64,000 nt of DNA from Gyromitra esculenta (Eukaryota; Ascomycota; Pezizomycetes; Pezizales; Discinaceae). This document shows, piece after piece, positions 1 to 12,703 of this stretch. Under the pieces are notes generated by a model that did no database searches, was not told the DNA's origin, and worked only from the letters and a program-made list of their open reading frames with translations. Numbering within the stretch: position 1 is the stretch's first letter; each line of letters opens with the position of its first letter. Location: contig JBCAML010000013.1 of the NCBI GenBank assembly GCA_038503075.1, positions 868,001 through 932,000 of the forward strand, written 5' to 3'. The position numbers and the translations under genes are program-made.

Positions 1-1
1 T

Positions 2-1336
2 CTACCGCGGAATCTATGCAATGCTCTCATGGCCCGACAGACAAAAGCAATGGACCTGAAATACCTAAAGTCGCCAGACGAGATCTATCCTTTATTGAAT
101 GTGCGGTCGAGGCCTGTGCAAGAAGCTGCGTTTGAATTTTTGCACAGATATATTCCGTCGATGCAAGAGCAAGTTTCCATCGACGCAGCGTTCTCGAAGG
201 AGGAGACTTTCCAACTCCAGCTTCCGGCGGAATTACTATCGCTTATCCTTGAGCCACCGAATATTGCTGCTATGGAGGGATTGAACTTTGCTAGGAGTAT
301 GCCTTTGGGCTTGAGAAGTTATCTTTTAACTTGGATATTGATTTTCGATCACTTCGAGAACTCGGTAGGCTACCTGAAACCAACTGTGGAGTTCTTTTGG
401 ATGCTGATACCTTACAATTATAGTCCTTCAAGGTCAAAGCAGCCTATGTCGAAAATCTGAAGGAAGGGGGATATCTAACCGGGCTTTTGGACTTTGCATT
501 CGACTTCCTCGGCCATGCTGAAGGAAGACCCATCGATGCCTCTAAGTTCCAAATCGAAGAGTATCATCTTGACGAGGAAATGGACCCAGAAAAGGATACC
601 CAATGGCTCCTGATTCATCTTTACTACCTCTCTCTTCGCTTCACTCACTCGCTGGCGAAGAATTGGTGGATAGATTGCAAATCTCGGCAAAAAGTCCTCT
701 CGGTAGAAGAGTTCACAAACAAATACATGTCTCCGCTCTTCATCGAAAAAGAATTGCAATCTGTCCGTGCATGGATCCAGGATCGGCCTGCGCCAGCCCC
801 TGGAGAAGAAGATCAGGAAATGAAGCTTAGGATTTCGAAGAGTATGGCGGGTGAGGTCATGGCCGAGGTGACGGCGGCGTACCCAATTGATGATCAAACA
901 ATGGAGGTGGTCGTGAAGTTGCCGTTAACGTTCCCGCTGAAACCGGTTAAGGTTGAGGGCGTGAAAAGAGTTGGGCTGAATGAGAAAGGGTTTAGGAAAT
1001 TGCAGATGGCATCGCAGGCTATGATTAATTTGCAGGTAAGGATATTTTCCAGCTCTGCTTGAGAGGTTGAAGCTAATATTCATCGGTTCCATAAAGAGCG
1101 CATCGATTATTGACGGCCTAGCGCTCTTCCGCAAGAACATGCAGCTTCACATTGAGGGGGTTGCTGAATGTGCTATTTGTTACAGTATTCTTGCCGTAAC
1201 ACCAGACAGAGCGCTACCGAAGAAGGCTTGCTCGACATGCAAGCAGAAGTTCCATTCCTCTTGTTTACTCAAGTGGTTCAAGACCAGTAACTCTTCTTCG
1301 TGCCCACTTTGTCGCACGTCGTTTTCTTTCTACTAG
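2..1336 (+). CDS. ltn1: Listerin E3 ubiquitin ligase, C-terminal part (5' truncated by window edge)
   Basis: Exons 2-364, 424-1035 and 1097-1336, both introns phase 0 (59 and 61 bp). The frame is open through the left edge, so the N-terminal HEAT-repeat bulk lies outside the window. Visible are a conserved stretch containing LKEGGYL-x-GLLDF and, at the extreme C terminus, a RING-type zinc finger (CAIC, CSTC, FHSSCL, CPLC) ending a few residues before the stop. A C-terminal RING preceded by such a domain is the Listerin/Ltn1 (Rkr1) architecture. The family ubiquitinates nascent chains stalled on 60S ribosomes in ribosome-associated quality control. The splice sites restore family-like sequence on both sides, which supports the model. 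I see no disruption. Another large RING ligase is a remote alternative. Confidence 0.9.
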
Positions 1337-3644
1337 TGGCTTGGCAGGGGTCCTCTTCCCGGAGCGGGATAAAATGGCAAATGAGACAATAGGAGGGGTA
1401 AAAAAAAAAGATACTATAACTAAAAACTGTAGATAGGAGCAATTGATTTCCTGAGACATTTACATGTAGAATGGCCCGAGATTATATGTCAGTCCCGGCT
1501 ACTAGCGTTCCTTCAGATCTGGGGCAGCTATTTTCTCAAGCTGGTGGTATTATAGCGAGGAGGAGGAATCGGCTATTGGATTCTTCTAGTGTACGTAGTA
1601 CACTGCTACTAGTAAAAAGTCGATTGAGTTGGCCGGAGGTAGAAGAATGGGAGGTTGGAACAGGTAGAAGCAATGAATTTGAAGAATTTGAACCTCGGGT
1701 TCCAAGAGCCAGTGACTTGGGAGATCTTGCTAGCGAAGCAGTATGGCTTTATGATATCCTAGCTAGTGGCCCTTTTCTCTATTTATTTTATATAAACCTT
1801 TTTTTCAGCACATCTCTCAAGTTTATCGAGCCACCTCGAGGCATACCCATCCGCTCGCCTCGTGGACCACACTATTCGGAAGATAGATCTAAGCGCTTAT
1901 ACGGCGTTGTGCACCACCTAATGTGGCTCAAATACGGCATATACAGCCGCGTCTTAAAAAATCTCTGCACCCCTTGCGACCTAAGAGCACAACAGCAAAT
2001 CACTAAACCGCGCTGGAGGACAGCCATTGAACAGGGGAATATAATTATAATTATTAGAATGCTGGGAACACGTAGTATTTTACCACTTGGACGATCTCCT
2101 TTTTAACGATACCGTGGTTTCAATCCGTTGGCAGATATCGATAGGCTTAGTTAGTAGTAAGAAGGCGCAAAGACTCTTGAGACGCGGCTGTACTTATAGT
2201 AGACATCCGAGTGAGAATCGCACGAAGGCAAACGTATCCATACCACGGGTCACTACTCCAGATACAAGCCAAAGGCACGTTGTGCAATGATAAACTTGCA
2301 AACTCAAACCTAAACACCCTCCAAAATTGGCAAATCGGACAAGAGATAGAAGACGCAGCGTGTATTATAGGCTATAATTAGCTACATTAGTACTCATGCA
2401 CGCTCACTCAGGTACAGCTACATTAATTGCCGAAGTTAGCTATTAGAGCCTCAGCCAGCACCACACAGCAAAAGTTCTAGTCTCTCAAGCGGGATATAAC
2501 TTAGTGAATTGTGCTATTGAACTCCAACAGGTATACAGTGATTTAGGTCACTTCTTAAAGAAGACATTACTCCATTTCTAGTAGAGCTCCTACAACCGTT
2601 CTCTCTCTCTAGCCAATTACCCAAGCCTGTTTGTTCCCCCCTTCCCCCCCAAAAAAAGTATGCTCGGCGGAACGTGTCGCTACATTTCGGTGATGATGAG
2701 CCCACGACCCGGGTTTCATTGAAATACCTTTAATATCATATGCCCCTTTTGTCAATTCTAGGCAACAGTGCATATCCGTTTTTTTACGGATGCTAAGCGC
2801 AGAGAAACTCGTCAGCAGCCAATAGGTTTAGGCTAAGACCTGTATCAATTTTATCATTCTTACTTTTATCCGAGAGCTCGCATTAACTGCGCCTTTTTCA
2901 GCGTGATATCATAGGGTGGATGATTTGGTCTTTATACCCCTAACCCAAGCGAGTCCTGCGGCTTCATTTTCCATCACATGCACGCTGCGAGCCATTGTGT
3001 TGATCTCAGGCTAAACTACTTTAAGTTAATGATTCGTCTTAAAGCAGACGATAAAGTGTGCGGCTTTGAAGATACGGATAGATATCGAGTTTCATGGTTA
3101 CGAATCGGGTAGTAGAGGGCTCTAGCAACGCATTCTCAGGAGTAGACATAGCCTGGCATAAAGACACGGTTCACAGAAGTAGCAGATAGCAAAATGATCA
3201 TTCATTCTACACTTAGCATCACAGTATCGAAATGTGGAGCTAGGCGCAAAAGGACTAAAAAATTGCAAAAGACAACACACGAGACAATCAACCAGGCAAA
3301 AGCAGAAACTACCAAACCAAATGCGGAAGCACCGTACCACACCATAAAATTGAACCCGAAAAAAAGTAGCAGGTACATCCACCCCGAAGCAAAGAAATGA
3401 CAGAAGCAGGCGCAGGAATAGACAGTACGAAAACATTAAACTTCGTTATGACCATAAATCCTATCCCCTGTTGCATTCAACCATATCACAACGTAACCCC
3501 TAGAAAGAAGAAAAGAAAAAAAATACATTCCCCAGTCCATTCTTCACCTGTTTTTTTTTTACCCTCTAACCCAACGCGAATCGTACCCACCAGATATTTA
3601 CCCTCACAAATTCTTCAACACCCTAGAAAGTAACTATTTCATGT
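1337..3644. other. Intergenic region between ltn1 and the reticulon gene
   Basis: About 2.3 kb between the stop of Listerin and the stop of the reticulon gene. Apart from the hAT transposase relic near 1471-1640 there is no coding signal I trust. It holds short homopolymer runs (poly-C/poly-A near 2635-2657, poly-T near 3547) and one TACATGTA palindrome at 1461. The open frame at 1471-2106 is meaningful only in its first third. Small frames at 3194-3633 have no recognisable content. Confidence 0.6.
1471..1640 (+). pseudogene. hAT-family transposase relic (C-terminal dimerisation region)
   Basis: The first roughly 55 codons of the frame at 1471-2106 resemble the hAT dimerisation domain: ARDY-x-SVPATS-x-PS, then LFSQAGGII-x-RRRNRLL, then LLLVKS and a WPEVEEWE-like segment. 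In intact hAT transposases this block forms the extreme C-terminal dimer interface. Here the catalytic core upstream is absent, the block starts abruptly after an AT-rich tract, and the frame continues into unrelated low-complexity sequence. It is therefore a dead fragment. I could not find terminal inverted repeats around it. A hAT-type MITE occurs at 17555-17892, so hAT elements have been active in this genome. Confidence 0.7.
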
Positions 3645-5054
3645 TTAATAGGCAACAGATGGCTCGGGCCTGTACTCGGTTGGCTTAACACCATTGGAAC
3701 CGTTAACACCATTGTAGCTATGGACGCCGTTGGCACCGTTAAGAGTTGGCTCGTGCACTGGCGCGACAGGGAATTCCCTCTTGGTAGCAGAAGGCGAAGT
3801 GCCACGAACGTTTTGGGTGTAGCCTGAGACCTTGTTGGAAAGATCACCAGCGGTAGCGCGGGCACGGGCTGCAGCTTCTCCAGCATATTTCTCAGTAAGT
3901 TGACGTCCATTGGCAAGCTGAGCATTAACCAACTCGTTGCCCTGGCGGATTTGTTCGTCAATGAACTCCTGGTTCTGGAGATAGATCAAAGGAGCGGTGA
4001 AAGCAGTGATGGTTGCTAAAGAGTAAGACAAAGATATTAGAGCGTGAAAAACTGAGATGAAAATGTGCCAAGAAATGCAGCTTATGAGACCAGGTGTCGC
4101 TTACAAAGAAGCAAAAGAGCCCAAAATGGAATGTACTTGATGAGAAAATATCCGGTGAACGTGGCCACAAATGCCTAAATTTTTGGATTAGTTGGATAGG
4201 CATGAAATAACGTTTTTGAGACAATAGGGATACTTACGACAATCGTAGCGAAGATATTCTCAACAAATACAACCCTTTGGAATTCGAGAATGAAAAAGTT
4301 GGCTAGGTCATGGATTTCGTTGAACAATTTATCGACAGACTCTCTCGGGATAGTATAATAACGGTTGGGGCGCATCGATGAAACAACACCCTTTGCGCCA
4401 AAAGGTTTGCCAGCCATCTCCAGGAGAGCCACAGCTGCAGGTTATCACATAAATTAGTTTCGATGCACAATGCTGAAACGTAGCACACACCCCTATCTAC
4501 GGGACCGACACTTGAACTGGAAAGGAGTGAAACTCACAGGCAAAAACGAGATAAGCTGCCTTGAAGACATAACGGAGTACGTTGACAAAGTGGAAAGCAG
4601 AAATCAAAGAGATAACAGAGAAAAAGAAGAAACCGGTAGCACGCGGGTATTTCCACTGGACACATTTCACATACGTCAGCCACAGGCCCAAATCCTCATG
4701 GGCACAGATAAGGCCAAGATAGAGAGCTAACCGTGAAAAGGTCGTAAAAAAAGCTGTGATAATGTGTCAGGGGCTGGTCTCCACTATTGTACTCTTTCTC
4801 GCCGGATGCAGAGTTTGCAAGCCCTTGAAAATCGGCTTTTGTGTCCTGAACAACTGGATGTGATCCTGCTACATGTCAATATGATATATGATAAGGGAAG
4901 GAAGCAACACAGGGAACTACAAGAATTATAATTAGTAAAATCCAAGTGAGCAAAAGGGAGGACAAGTGTCTAGAGAAGGAAGAAACCCCACCTAACCGTT
5001 CATGAGCTGCTGGGCTGAACCCTCAGATGAGGTGAAAGAAGTAGGAGACTCCAT
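3645..5054 (-). CDS. rtn1: Reticulon-domain ER membrane protein
   Basis: Six exons on the minus strand: 5054-4997, 4865-4732, 4655-4538, 4434-4238, 4174-4105 and 4015-3645, giving 315 residues. Phases close exactly. The N-terminal 50 residues are Ser/Gln-rich. The reticulon homology domain follows (about residues 55-215), with a short FYDLFTW-like entry, two long hydrophobic hairpins (FFFFSVISLI..., FWALLLL...) and the loop RPNRYYTIP between them. Past the domain, QEFIDEQI starts a polar tail with repeated NG pairs. Reticulons insert as wedge-like hairpins and curve ER tubules; the fungal homologue is Rtn1. The ATG at 5054 was chosen because the exon joins in frame to conserved sequence. No separate signal peptide is seen, as expected for this family. 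Confidence 0.9.
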
Positions 5055-5941
5055 GACAAAGGATACGAGAATATGGTTCAAGGCAGGAAGCGGAACGAAT
5101 CAGAAGCAACAGATATCACAGAGCTCTTGATGGTGATGGTGATGAGCAGAGGAAAACGGTGGTGGAGCGATGGGGTTTATGTGAAGAAGGAGAGATGAGC
5201 AGGAGAAGGAGGTGGGAAGTTATGGGGGGTTTTTTTTATCGAGAGACACTTCTGAGGGCTTTGGTGTGTCGTGTGCAACTGCAGGGGAGCACACAATAAA
5301 AGTCTCGCTTCCCGCCCATTACGTCGTGGCTGGAGCAGCATAGTATCAGCGGCAAAGCGTTGGTCCGACGGAACTGGAGCTGTGGCGCAGTCACTCAGCC
5401 CAAGGTCTGGGATTCCTCCAAGGAAGATGTGCATACGTCAGACTCTCGCATGTGAAAATAGTGCCAAACGTGTTGCGGCCAGATTCAAGGCCAGAACGCT
5501 GATCCCCGTCTGTGAAAAACCTCATCTGCATCCTGAGACGCTGTGATGGATTCCCTGCTCTCCCTCATGCGGGAACGACATTTCAAGAACGTTGCGGATT
5601 TGTTGTAATTCACTAGCCACATCGATCGTCACCGTGAAGTCATCGCGGATCACGCCACACGGGCCACTATCCGATGCCCGCCTGGGATTTGGTGACGACT
5701 ATGAAGACTTGCCCAGGTACCAGGCAGCTCAGCGAATCTTCTCCGCCGACAAAAATGATCAGAACTCTAGAATATCGCCTATCAAGTATGTGGAGGACAC
5801 TCGTGAGCTCAAAATAAGCTTTGCGAGTAAATTGCTTTAATTTATTATGCCGGCAAAGATCCTGGCACGCAACCTCCCAAAATGACTATAAAGTACAAAT
5901 TTAAAATTAAATCCAGCTACAAAAACGCCAATATAGCACCA
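5055..5941. other. Intergenic region upstream of the reticulon gene
   Basis: This spacer separates the start of the reticulon gene from the stop of the oxidase-like gene. It should hold the reticulon promoter and 5' UTR (minus strand), and has a short GATGGT repeat near 5127-5146 and a T8 run at 5229. Frames at 5271-5546 and 5592-5840 lack any recognisable domain and are not called. Confidence 0.5.
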
Positions 5942-6912
5942 CTAAGAAATCAATTGCTGGCTACTTCTGAACGTATTTAGCTCTTGCTCTGTCAACTCGC
6001 GCAATCTGTTTGTGCTCGCAGCATTGCCGGTAATTGTCCCCTTAGCGATTTCAATGCCTCTCGAAATCGCAGTTCCCTTCTGGATGGCATATGTTGCCGT
6101 TTTTGCGTGTACCTTGATGATAGCTAAGCGAGAGTCTTCTGGGCCACCGTTGTGAACACCATCCCCAAGATCCCCAAACCAAGCCTTCAGAGAGGGTGTA
6201 TAGTAACTGGATAGCCATACGTTTTAGTATATTTACGAATCAATTGTGCTACGGGGACTTACTGTTTAACCTTCTCCTTGTGGCTATCGATATCGGCGAC
6301 GCCACTAATAGACGCCCATTCACCCTGGTTCCCATTCATCAATGCTACAACTAGTAGTTAGGAATACTATCGAAAACTTACCGTGGAACTTTTCAAGAAC
6401 GACAAGTTTACATGAGGGTCCAGGTGTAACTCGTCTGTCTTCCCAGTCTCGGTATTGGTAAAGAACAGGAAATCAATTCCATCTTCCTGCCATCCCACAT
6501 TCATCAATCCGATGCCACTTAAACTTAAAGATAGAGCACGGAAGCTTACCCTTCCAGTTACCGCCATACACCTGCTAACCAGTAGTCCTGACTCCCTCTG
6601 CCTAGTAGTCATCATGCCGAATTTCAATCCTTCCACAAAAGTCACCAAATCCTCCACTTTATCCTTCAGAGATGTCTGGGTGTCCAAGTTCTTCTCTTTA
6701 TACGGGTCAGCATGCTGCGTACCAGTAGTGGAGAACGTTCCACCAGCGTTATTTGCGTGAGTGCTGGTCATTTTCGATGAGTAGTATCTCGAGTTGTTTT
6801 GGTTTTGGATAGTATAAAATCTTGTAATAGTAGGAAGTAGAAATTCACGTTTGTAAACAGTCAATTTGCGTAGAAGAGACAAAGGCAATCTCGAGGGTAG
6901 AATCGAAGTCAT
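5942..6912 (-). CDS. Pyridoxamine 5'-phosphate oxidase-like (general stress protein 26 type) protein
   Basis: Four exons: 6912-6550, 6486-6382, 6324-6263 and 6206-5942; 264 residues with phases closing. The first 45 residues are basic and hydroxylated (RKLTVYKREF, RYYSSKM), compatible with a mitochondrial presequence. A second in-frame Met (MTSTHANN) could start a cytosolic form. The split-barrel FMN-binding domain follows: GMMTTRQ, SRCMAV, then FLFFTNTETGK-x-DEL, DPHVNLSF, GEWASISG and LKAWFGD. These are family marks of the pyridoxamine-oxidase-like stress-protein group (PF16242/COG3871). Proteins of this group bind flavin or related cofactors; the substrate is unknown, so I do not assign vitamin B6 synthesis. 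It is compact and close to the reticulon gene, with no sign of co-regulation. Confidence 0.87.
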
Positions 6913-9444
6913 ATATAAGCCCAGTTATCCGGATCAAGCCTGTAAGGGGACGGTAAGAGAAGGCCGGAATCAGCAGGATATGATAAATGAGACGCACATC
7001 ATCAACGACAGGGATCTGCTCTTTAAATCGTTTGAGGTCCAAATCCCATCATCCGGGGGATAATCTGCGGGGATCAACTCCCCAGTACTCGTCAACATTT
7101 CATCATATCTGCAGGCTTTACTCCAGAAACATAGCTGCTTTCTCCCCGCATCCGCATAATCTGTCACTGGGTATCTTCTTCGAGTAAATCAAGAGGTAGA
7201 TTCGCAGAGGAGGTGATAGATTCAGATAATCTTAACAACACGTTTGTGTGCTCTTAAGCATCAAGTTATCCACATGACGGCCGTTCTGCGATGCTCACCA
7301 CAGCCATGACGACTACAATTCTCAGCCTTCGAGTACCGCGGCCATTATAGCTCTCCCTTGCATTGTTCCCCCATATCCTCAGGTCATAATCATTCGATTC
7401 CTACTGTCTATCAGTCTCATCGATACCTGTATCTACAGAGTTCATTGGGCTGCAAAGTAAAGACAATATTTATTCCAAAATCAACTGGAGCTGAATCATT
7501 GTCTCTCCGTTTCTATTTTCTGGTTAATGACGTGTGAGATGACCCGAGTTATCATTGGTGACCTCAGCGGCTCTGCTTTGTCTTAGCAATGACGGAAGTG
7601 GCTCAGAGCCTCAACAACCTCACTCTTCCATCTTCGTGTTTGAGAAATTTGTCTGACGGAAAGATGAGTGCAGTAAAATCTCTAGAAAAATACGATGTTG
7701 GGGCAATCCCATATCCTTATAGTGTAGGCATTTTTATAAAAAGGCCTGGTACGCGCAAAATAGCCCCAGTTGATACTCGGAATATTATCCACATAAAGCG
7801 GGTAACTTTACAATTTAAGCCCTTATAAGGCAATTGTAGAGTACTTTACTTATATATTCTCCTGCTTTACTAACAAAGTATCTAGTGTAAAAGCAGAAGT
7901 CTAATCTACCCCACCATTGGCTTAAAATAATAATTTAGCCCCTCGAGTTGCGAACCACGCCTCCCCTCTCTGTATAAACGCTAAAATAGTAGCAATAATA
8001 ATATCTATTAGTTGCTTTTTACTAGTGACTAATAGACATTCCCCCCCCGGGCCATCTAGAGTAAAATAGGAGCAAAATTAATAGAAGTAACCCATCACAG
8101 CGTCTTCCTCTATGCATGCGACCCACCGCACAGAAAAAAAAAAGCCTCCCGAGGAATACAAGAATTCAATCGCTTCCAGCGCCGTCGGTCCTCCCACTGC
8201 CCGATTCCTCTCAACGCATCAATGATACCGTATGGCATCAAAGATTCTCAGAGCACGTCGCCCAGAGACTAGATGGCCGTAGCGCCGACCAGCGAGATGT
8301 AAATGTTTTTCGAGTCTTTTCACTGCGTATTCCACAAACTAGAACTTATTGTGAGTGAAGACGAGAAAGCGATTTTATTTAAAACTTACACCAAAAGGGG
8401 CAGTGGCTTCTGGGATAAAAACGCCAAGCAGCGAAACGAGCCTCCATTTTAGAGAAACCTTGCTCCAGTTCGGTGGTAAGAATTCTAATTGACCTATTCA
8501 CATCGGCTTTAAATTTTCCGTAGTGCATTGGCTTGCTTCCATGGTACTCGATGATTATATGTATGTGTAGCAGTCTACGGGCGGACTCCGTGGTACGTAA
8601 GTAGACGGATCATACTGCTTCGAACCTGAATACCACGTATTACTTTAGTGTTTTCGTAGTTGGGAAAGGGGTTCTTCTGCCGTATGTGTGTATAGACTGG
8701 TAAGTTAAACCGTGTAATTGATAGTTACGTCTTTGGGAAAGAACTGGCGTTGGTACCCGACTCACGATTTCTCACTCGGCAGGATCAACTCACGTCCAAG
8801 CCCTGCTACGATAAACCAAGGGTTACGATGTGGTATGATTACGGCACTACTAGGTGATCCAATGCAGCTGCCCCAAGCTCCCCCCACAGCATGCATTGCC
8901 ATCACACGTATATCACAACAAGTCACTCGATAAGTCTCTAATACGCGTAGTGTGTTTTCCTTTTTTATACCTGCAATCTAGAGACTGTGATACTATAATT
9001 ATACATGTAAATACCAACTGCAGAACGTAAGAAGAAGTCTTCAGGCGCTTCTTGGCAAGAACATAACGATACCTCACCTCCACCGTTGCAGAAACCCAAG
9101 ACCAGGTCTGATAGCAACTGCAATAATTAGATATCAAATCTAAACTGCAAAGCGGAAAAAGATAGCCAATGCAAATACACCTTCGCAGCCAGCCCAACCT
9201 TTTCCCCTCCTTGCCTCTTCCCCAAATCCACAATCTCCCAGATCATATATCAATAAGTGGGAAGAAAGAAAAACACCGTTTCAACATGCAATTCGAATCC
9301 CCCTCGTTAACCCTAGACGACAAGCAAAATAGAAATAAAAACATAGCAAACATTTCAGTATAAAACAAGTCAAGTAATTACACCACAGAAAAGAAGCAAA
9401 TTACCACCAAACAGCACAACAGAGCCCATTGCACTAACAGGCAT
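6913..9444. other. Intergenic region between the oxidase-like gene and bir1
   Basis: About 2.5 kb with no supported gene. It includes the promoter of the oxidase-like gene (minus strand, from 6913) and the 3' side of bir1. Frames at 7589-7828, 8116-8358 and 8718-8933 have no domain. Noted structures are a small inverted repeat near 8004-8039 (9-bp arms TCTATTAGT/ACTAATAGA), a C8 run near 8041, and one TACATGTA palindrome at 9002. Confidence 0.5.
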
Positions 9445-12400
9445 CTAATCAACAGTATCGATCCCCTCCACCGCATCAACTGCCCTCCTCCCCTCCCTTT
9501 CAAACACACTAATAATTCTCTCTGCCTCACTCGTCATCCTAAACTCCGCCTGGGAAGCGTTATACTTGATCCACTCCTCAACAGTCATATCCATTTCCCT
9601 CGCACTCAGCATTTCATCTCCCTCTTCCTCATCTCCCGTGTTCAGATTCGCCAACACGACTTCCAGATCCACCGCAGTCCATGGTTTACTGCTTGGTACT
9701 CTTCCGGCATTCCTCCCGTGACTCTTAGGGGTTGCCGCAAGTGGTATATTCACCGCTGTACGAACAGGGGATAGCGGTCTGCGGGCGGGAGAAGGTACGA
9801 TGTTGGCCGGCGAACGGACATGTTCCTCCTCCTGGTCGATGTCAGTCGCAGAGAGTTCTTCCTCCTCCGGGGCAGCGGGAAGTCGCGGATACCCGACATT
9901 AGCCCAGGACACGACTCTATTTCCAGCCGGACGGGTATCAGCGTCTTTAGTCTCTTGTGCTGCGGCCGCCTCGACCATGCGGACGTCGTCGCTTTCCGAG
10001 ACAAAGCTCCCCCGAACGCTGCTCTTTCCGTTGAAACTCTCTCTAACGCTAGTCGCGTCTACACCACCCAAAGCTTTCTTCCCACGTCCACGCTTTACAT
10101 CGTTTGCAAGTTCGTCACTCTGGCTAGAATTAAAGAAGCTCTCGCTACCCTTCTTCAGGTCTTCGATGTTTCGGTTCTGCTGCAACGCGAGTTGGCGCTT
10201 ACTCGTCTTTTTGGCGACCTTGCGTCCCTTCTTCGCAGCGCCCATGCGGGAGGCACCAGAGATATCGGATTCGTTGCCAGAGTTGATGATGGAGCCGGCA
10301 CCGTCGGTCGCCATCGAAATTGTGGTGGCCTGTGATAGGACGCTGCTTCTGGTGGATTTCTTGGTTGGTTTTACTACGCCAGCAGATGTCTTCCTCGTGC
10401 GCTTAGGTGGTTTTTGGGGTGTGAGTTCTTCATGCTCTGCGTCGGAAGTGGCAGGTAGGACGGGGTATTGGGCGGAGACATCATAGCGGATGACAGAACC
10501 TGCGTCGGAGACATCTTCTAGGGCTGGATCAACATCCATGAAGGATTGGTGGGGCTCCGCGATAGGCTCAGGTCCAGGTTCAATTGCCTCCTCTGGAACG
10601 TCAGGGATGGAAACGGTTGTGCTAGCAATTGAGATAATACTGCCTCGATTTATAGCAGCACCTTTAACGAGTTTTCCCTTTCGCCCACGTTTCGGCTTCT
10701 CGGGGGCTGTGTCAGAAGGCTGTTCATACTGCGCCGCGACTTCTTGCTGCGGAGACTTGACCTCAACAGCTAATATCTGGTTCGGCGCTTGCATGTTGCT
10801 TTCAGCGGAATTGCTCCTACTCCTGCCAACTACCTTCTTGGGTGGCCTCCCTCTCTTCGGTTTCGGGGCTTCACTTTCTTCATCCACAATCGTCACTTCA
10901 CTCGCCTTCTTCCTCCCTTTCGCCGCTTTCTTCGGCTGTTTCTTCGGCTTAGGTTGCTGCACTTCCTCGTCTGTCTGCTCCGTACTAAAACCCCTCCTGA
11001 TATTCTCCGCAACCTCCTCTTGTCGTTTCCGCTCTGGACTTTTCCCGCCCACAGGCAGCACCTCCTCTTGCGCAAGATGCCGCGGAATCACCACGGGCAT
11101 TGAGAAATCCTGACTGCTATCGCGAAAGAACCCCTTCATTGGTGTTTTCCCTTTCTCACCGCCGCCGATAGGTGTACGGCTTCTCCCCCTTCGAGCAGCC
11201 GCGGAAGTATGTACTAATACGCCCTCCGGAGCATCTTTTGCGCTCTCTTCCACTGCTAGTGACGCACGACTACGTGTGAGCCGCTTCGTCAGACGTATGA
11301 ACGGCTTCTTGAAGTCCTTAAACCCTTCTTCCTCATCCGTGAGTGGGCGCTCGAGATCAGCGGCGAGGGCGCGGTCAATTTCATCATCGTTTGGCGCGTT
11401 CTTGGGTTTGCGGCCCGTGGGCGCACGGGTTTTGGATGGTGCACGGACCTTGGATGGGCGGCGGCCGGGTTTCTTTTTGGTTTTGGTGGGTTTTGGCATT
11501 ACAGAAGTGCGCGAGGTCTCCGAGTCGTTGTCGCTGTTGTCGGTCATTTTGCGGCCATCTTCGGGGTCGCGGGCTTGTTCGAGACTCTGTGCAAGGGAGG
11601 CGCGGGTGGCACGTTTTTTGGGAGGTGGTGGTTGCGAATCGGGCTCACTGTCGGTGTCTTTGCTGCCGTCAAAGATGATGACGGGACCCCGCGCGGCGGC
11701 GCTGGGACGTTTTTGACCACGAGCAGGTTCACTAGGTTCATCAAGTTCGATGGATTCGACGGGTTCAAGTTCGGTGGTGGGTTCGGGCTTTTTGGCTTTC
11801 TTGGTGCGTGGCGCTTTCTTAGGGGCAGGTTCATCGTCGTTGCTGTGGAGTAGAGGGGTGGGGTTAGAAGAGACTGATTGAATGGACGCGCGGGATTTCT
11901 TGGTGGGGCGCTTGGCCGCCTTCCAGTTGAAGAAGATACAGGTTGGAGAGCGGCGTTGATGTTCTTCCCTAGTGGTTGGGGGGGGGGTTAGTTTATACTA
12001 TGGTAGATACGGGAAGGGCCGAAGGACGCACATAGGACTATCTGTAGCCTCCCAGCCATCGAGTGAGAGTTCACAGTACGCACAGATTGCAAAATCGTTT
12101 GATTCCTTGCTCGGTGCGTAGTGCCATCCCGCATCCGCCATCTATCCAATCCATGAGCAAACATCACCAAACCGGATGAAAGGCAAAGCACAGACCTTCT
12201 CCATTCTTGGTAACCATCCTTTCTTATCTTCATGGGGCCACCATTTTTTCCCAAAAGTCATCAATCGTGCCTCCAACATAACGCTCCCCCGCGGATCATC
12301 TACGTGTTTTCGGTCATCATCAACGGCCTGCGTCACGGCAACCCTAGCCCATCCACAGTCGGGGCAATGCTTGAGATGTTCTATTGATGGATCATCCTCG

Positions 12401-12703
12401 GATTCCCAGCCGTCGAGATCCTTGTTGCACAGATAGCAAGTCACGTTGTCGGGGTGGTTTTCGGTGGGATTGAAGTAGAACCCTGCTTCGGCGAGCTTAG
12501 GGACAGGTTAGCTATGAGTTCAAAACCGATCCGAGAAGTGATGATTAGGAGAGAGGTGCGATAGGTACCTTCTCGGGGGATGGTTGCTCATGAGGCCATT
12601 TGGTAGAGACTGGTTTGGCACCTGCAGTAGAAGACGGCCGACGCTTCGGACGGAAGGAAGTCAGGCGTTTCTCATAAATGTTCATGCCCTTGACGCTGGA
12701 CAT
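9445..12703 (-). CDS. bir1: Bir1/survivin-like BIR-domain chromosomal passenger protein
   Basis: Exons 12703-12569, 12495-12196, 12141-12032 and 11968-9445; 1,022 residues. Two BIR domains lie at the N terminus. The first has zinc ligands C65, C68, H85, C92 and the second C165, C168, H185, C192, both with the exact C-x2-C-x16-H-x6-C spacing. After these comes a 700-residue disordered, Lys/Pro/Ser-rich region with several basic clusters, including an AT-hook-like KRGRPPKK near residue 551. The last 80 residues (PWTAVDLE, EMDMTVEEWI, ERIISVFEREGRRAVDAVEGID) form a conserved C-terminal block. The fungal Bir1/Cut17 family works with Aurora kinase, INCENP (Sli15/Pic1) and Borealin at centromeres and the spindle midzone. 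Many antisense frames cross this gene because of its repetitive composition; they are shadows. Confidence 0.92.

Noticed and set aside
3122..3436. 104-codon minus-strand frame rich in Phe, Cys and Leu
   Set aside because: Composition reflects an A-rich plus strand; no topology or domain supports a membrane protein.
9800..11113. Long plus-strand frames opposite bir1 (228, 207 and 171 codons)
   Set aside because: Antisense shadows of a Lys/Glu/Ser-rich coding exon; they have no domains and change frame across the same exon that encodes Bir1.
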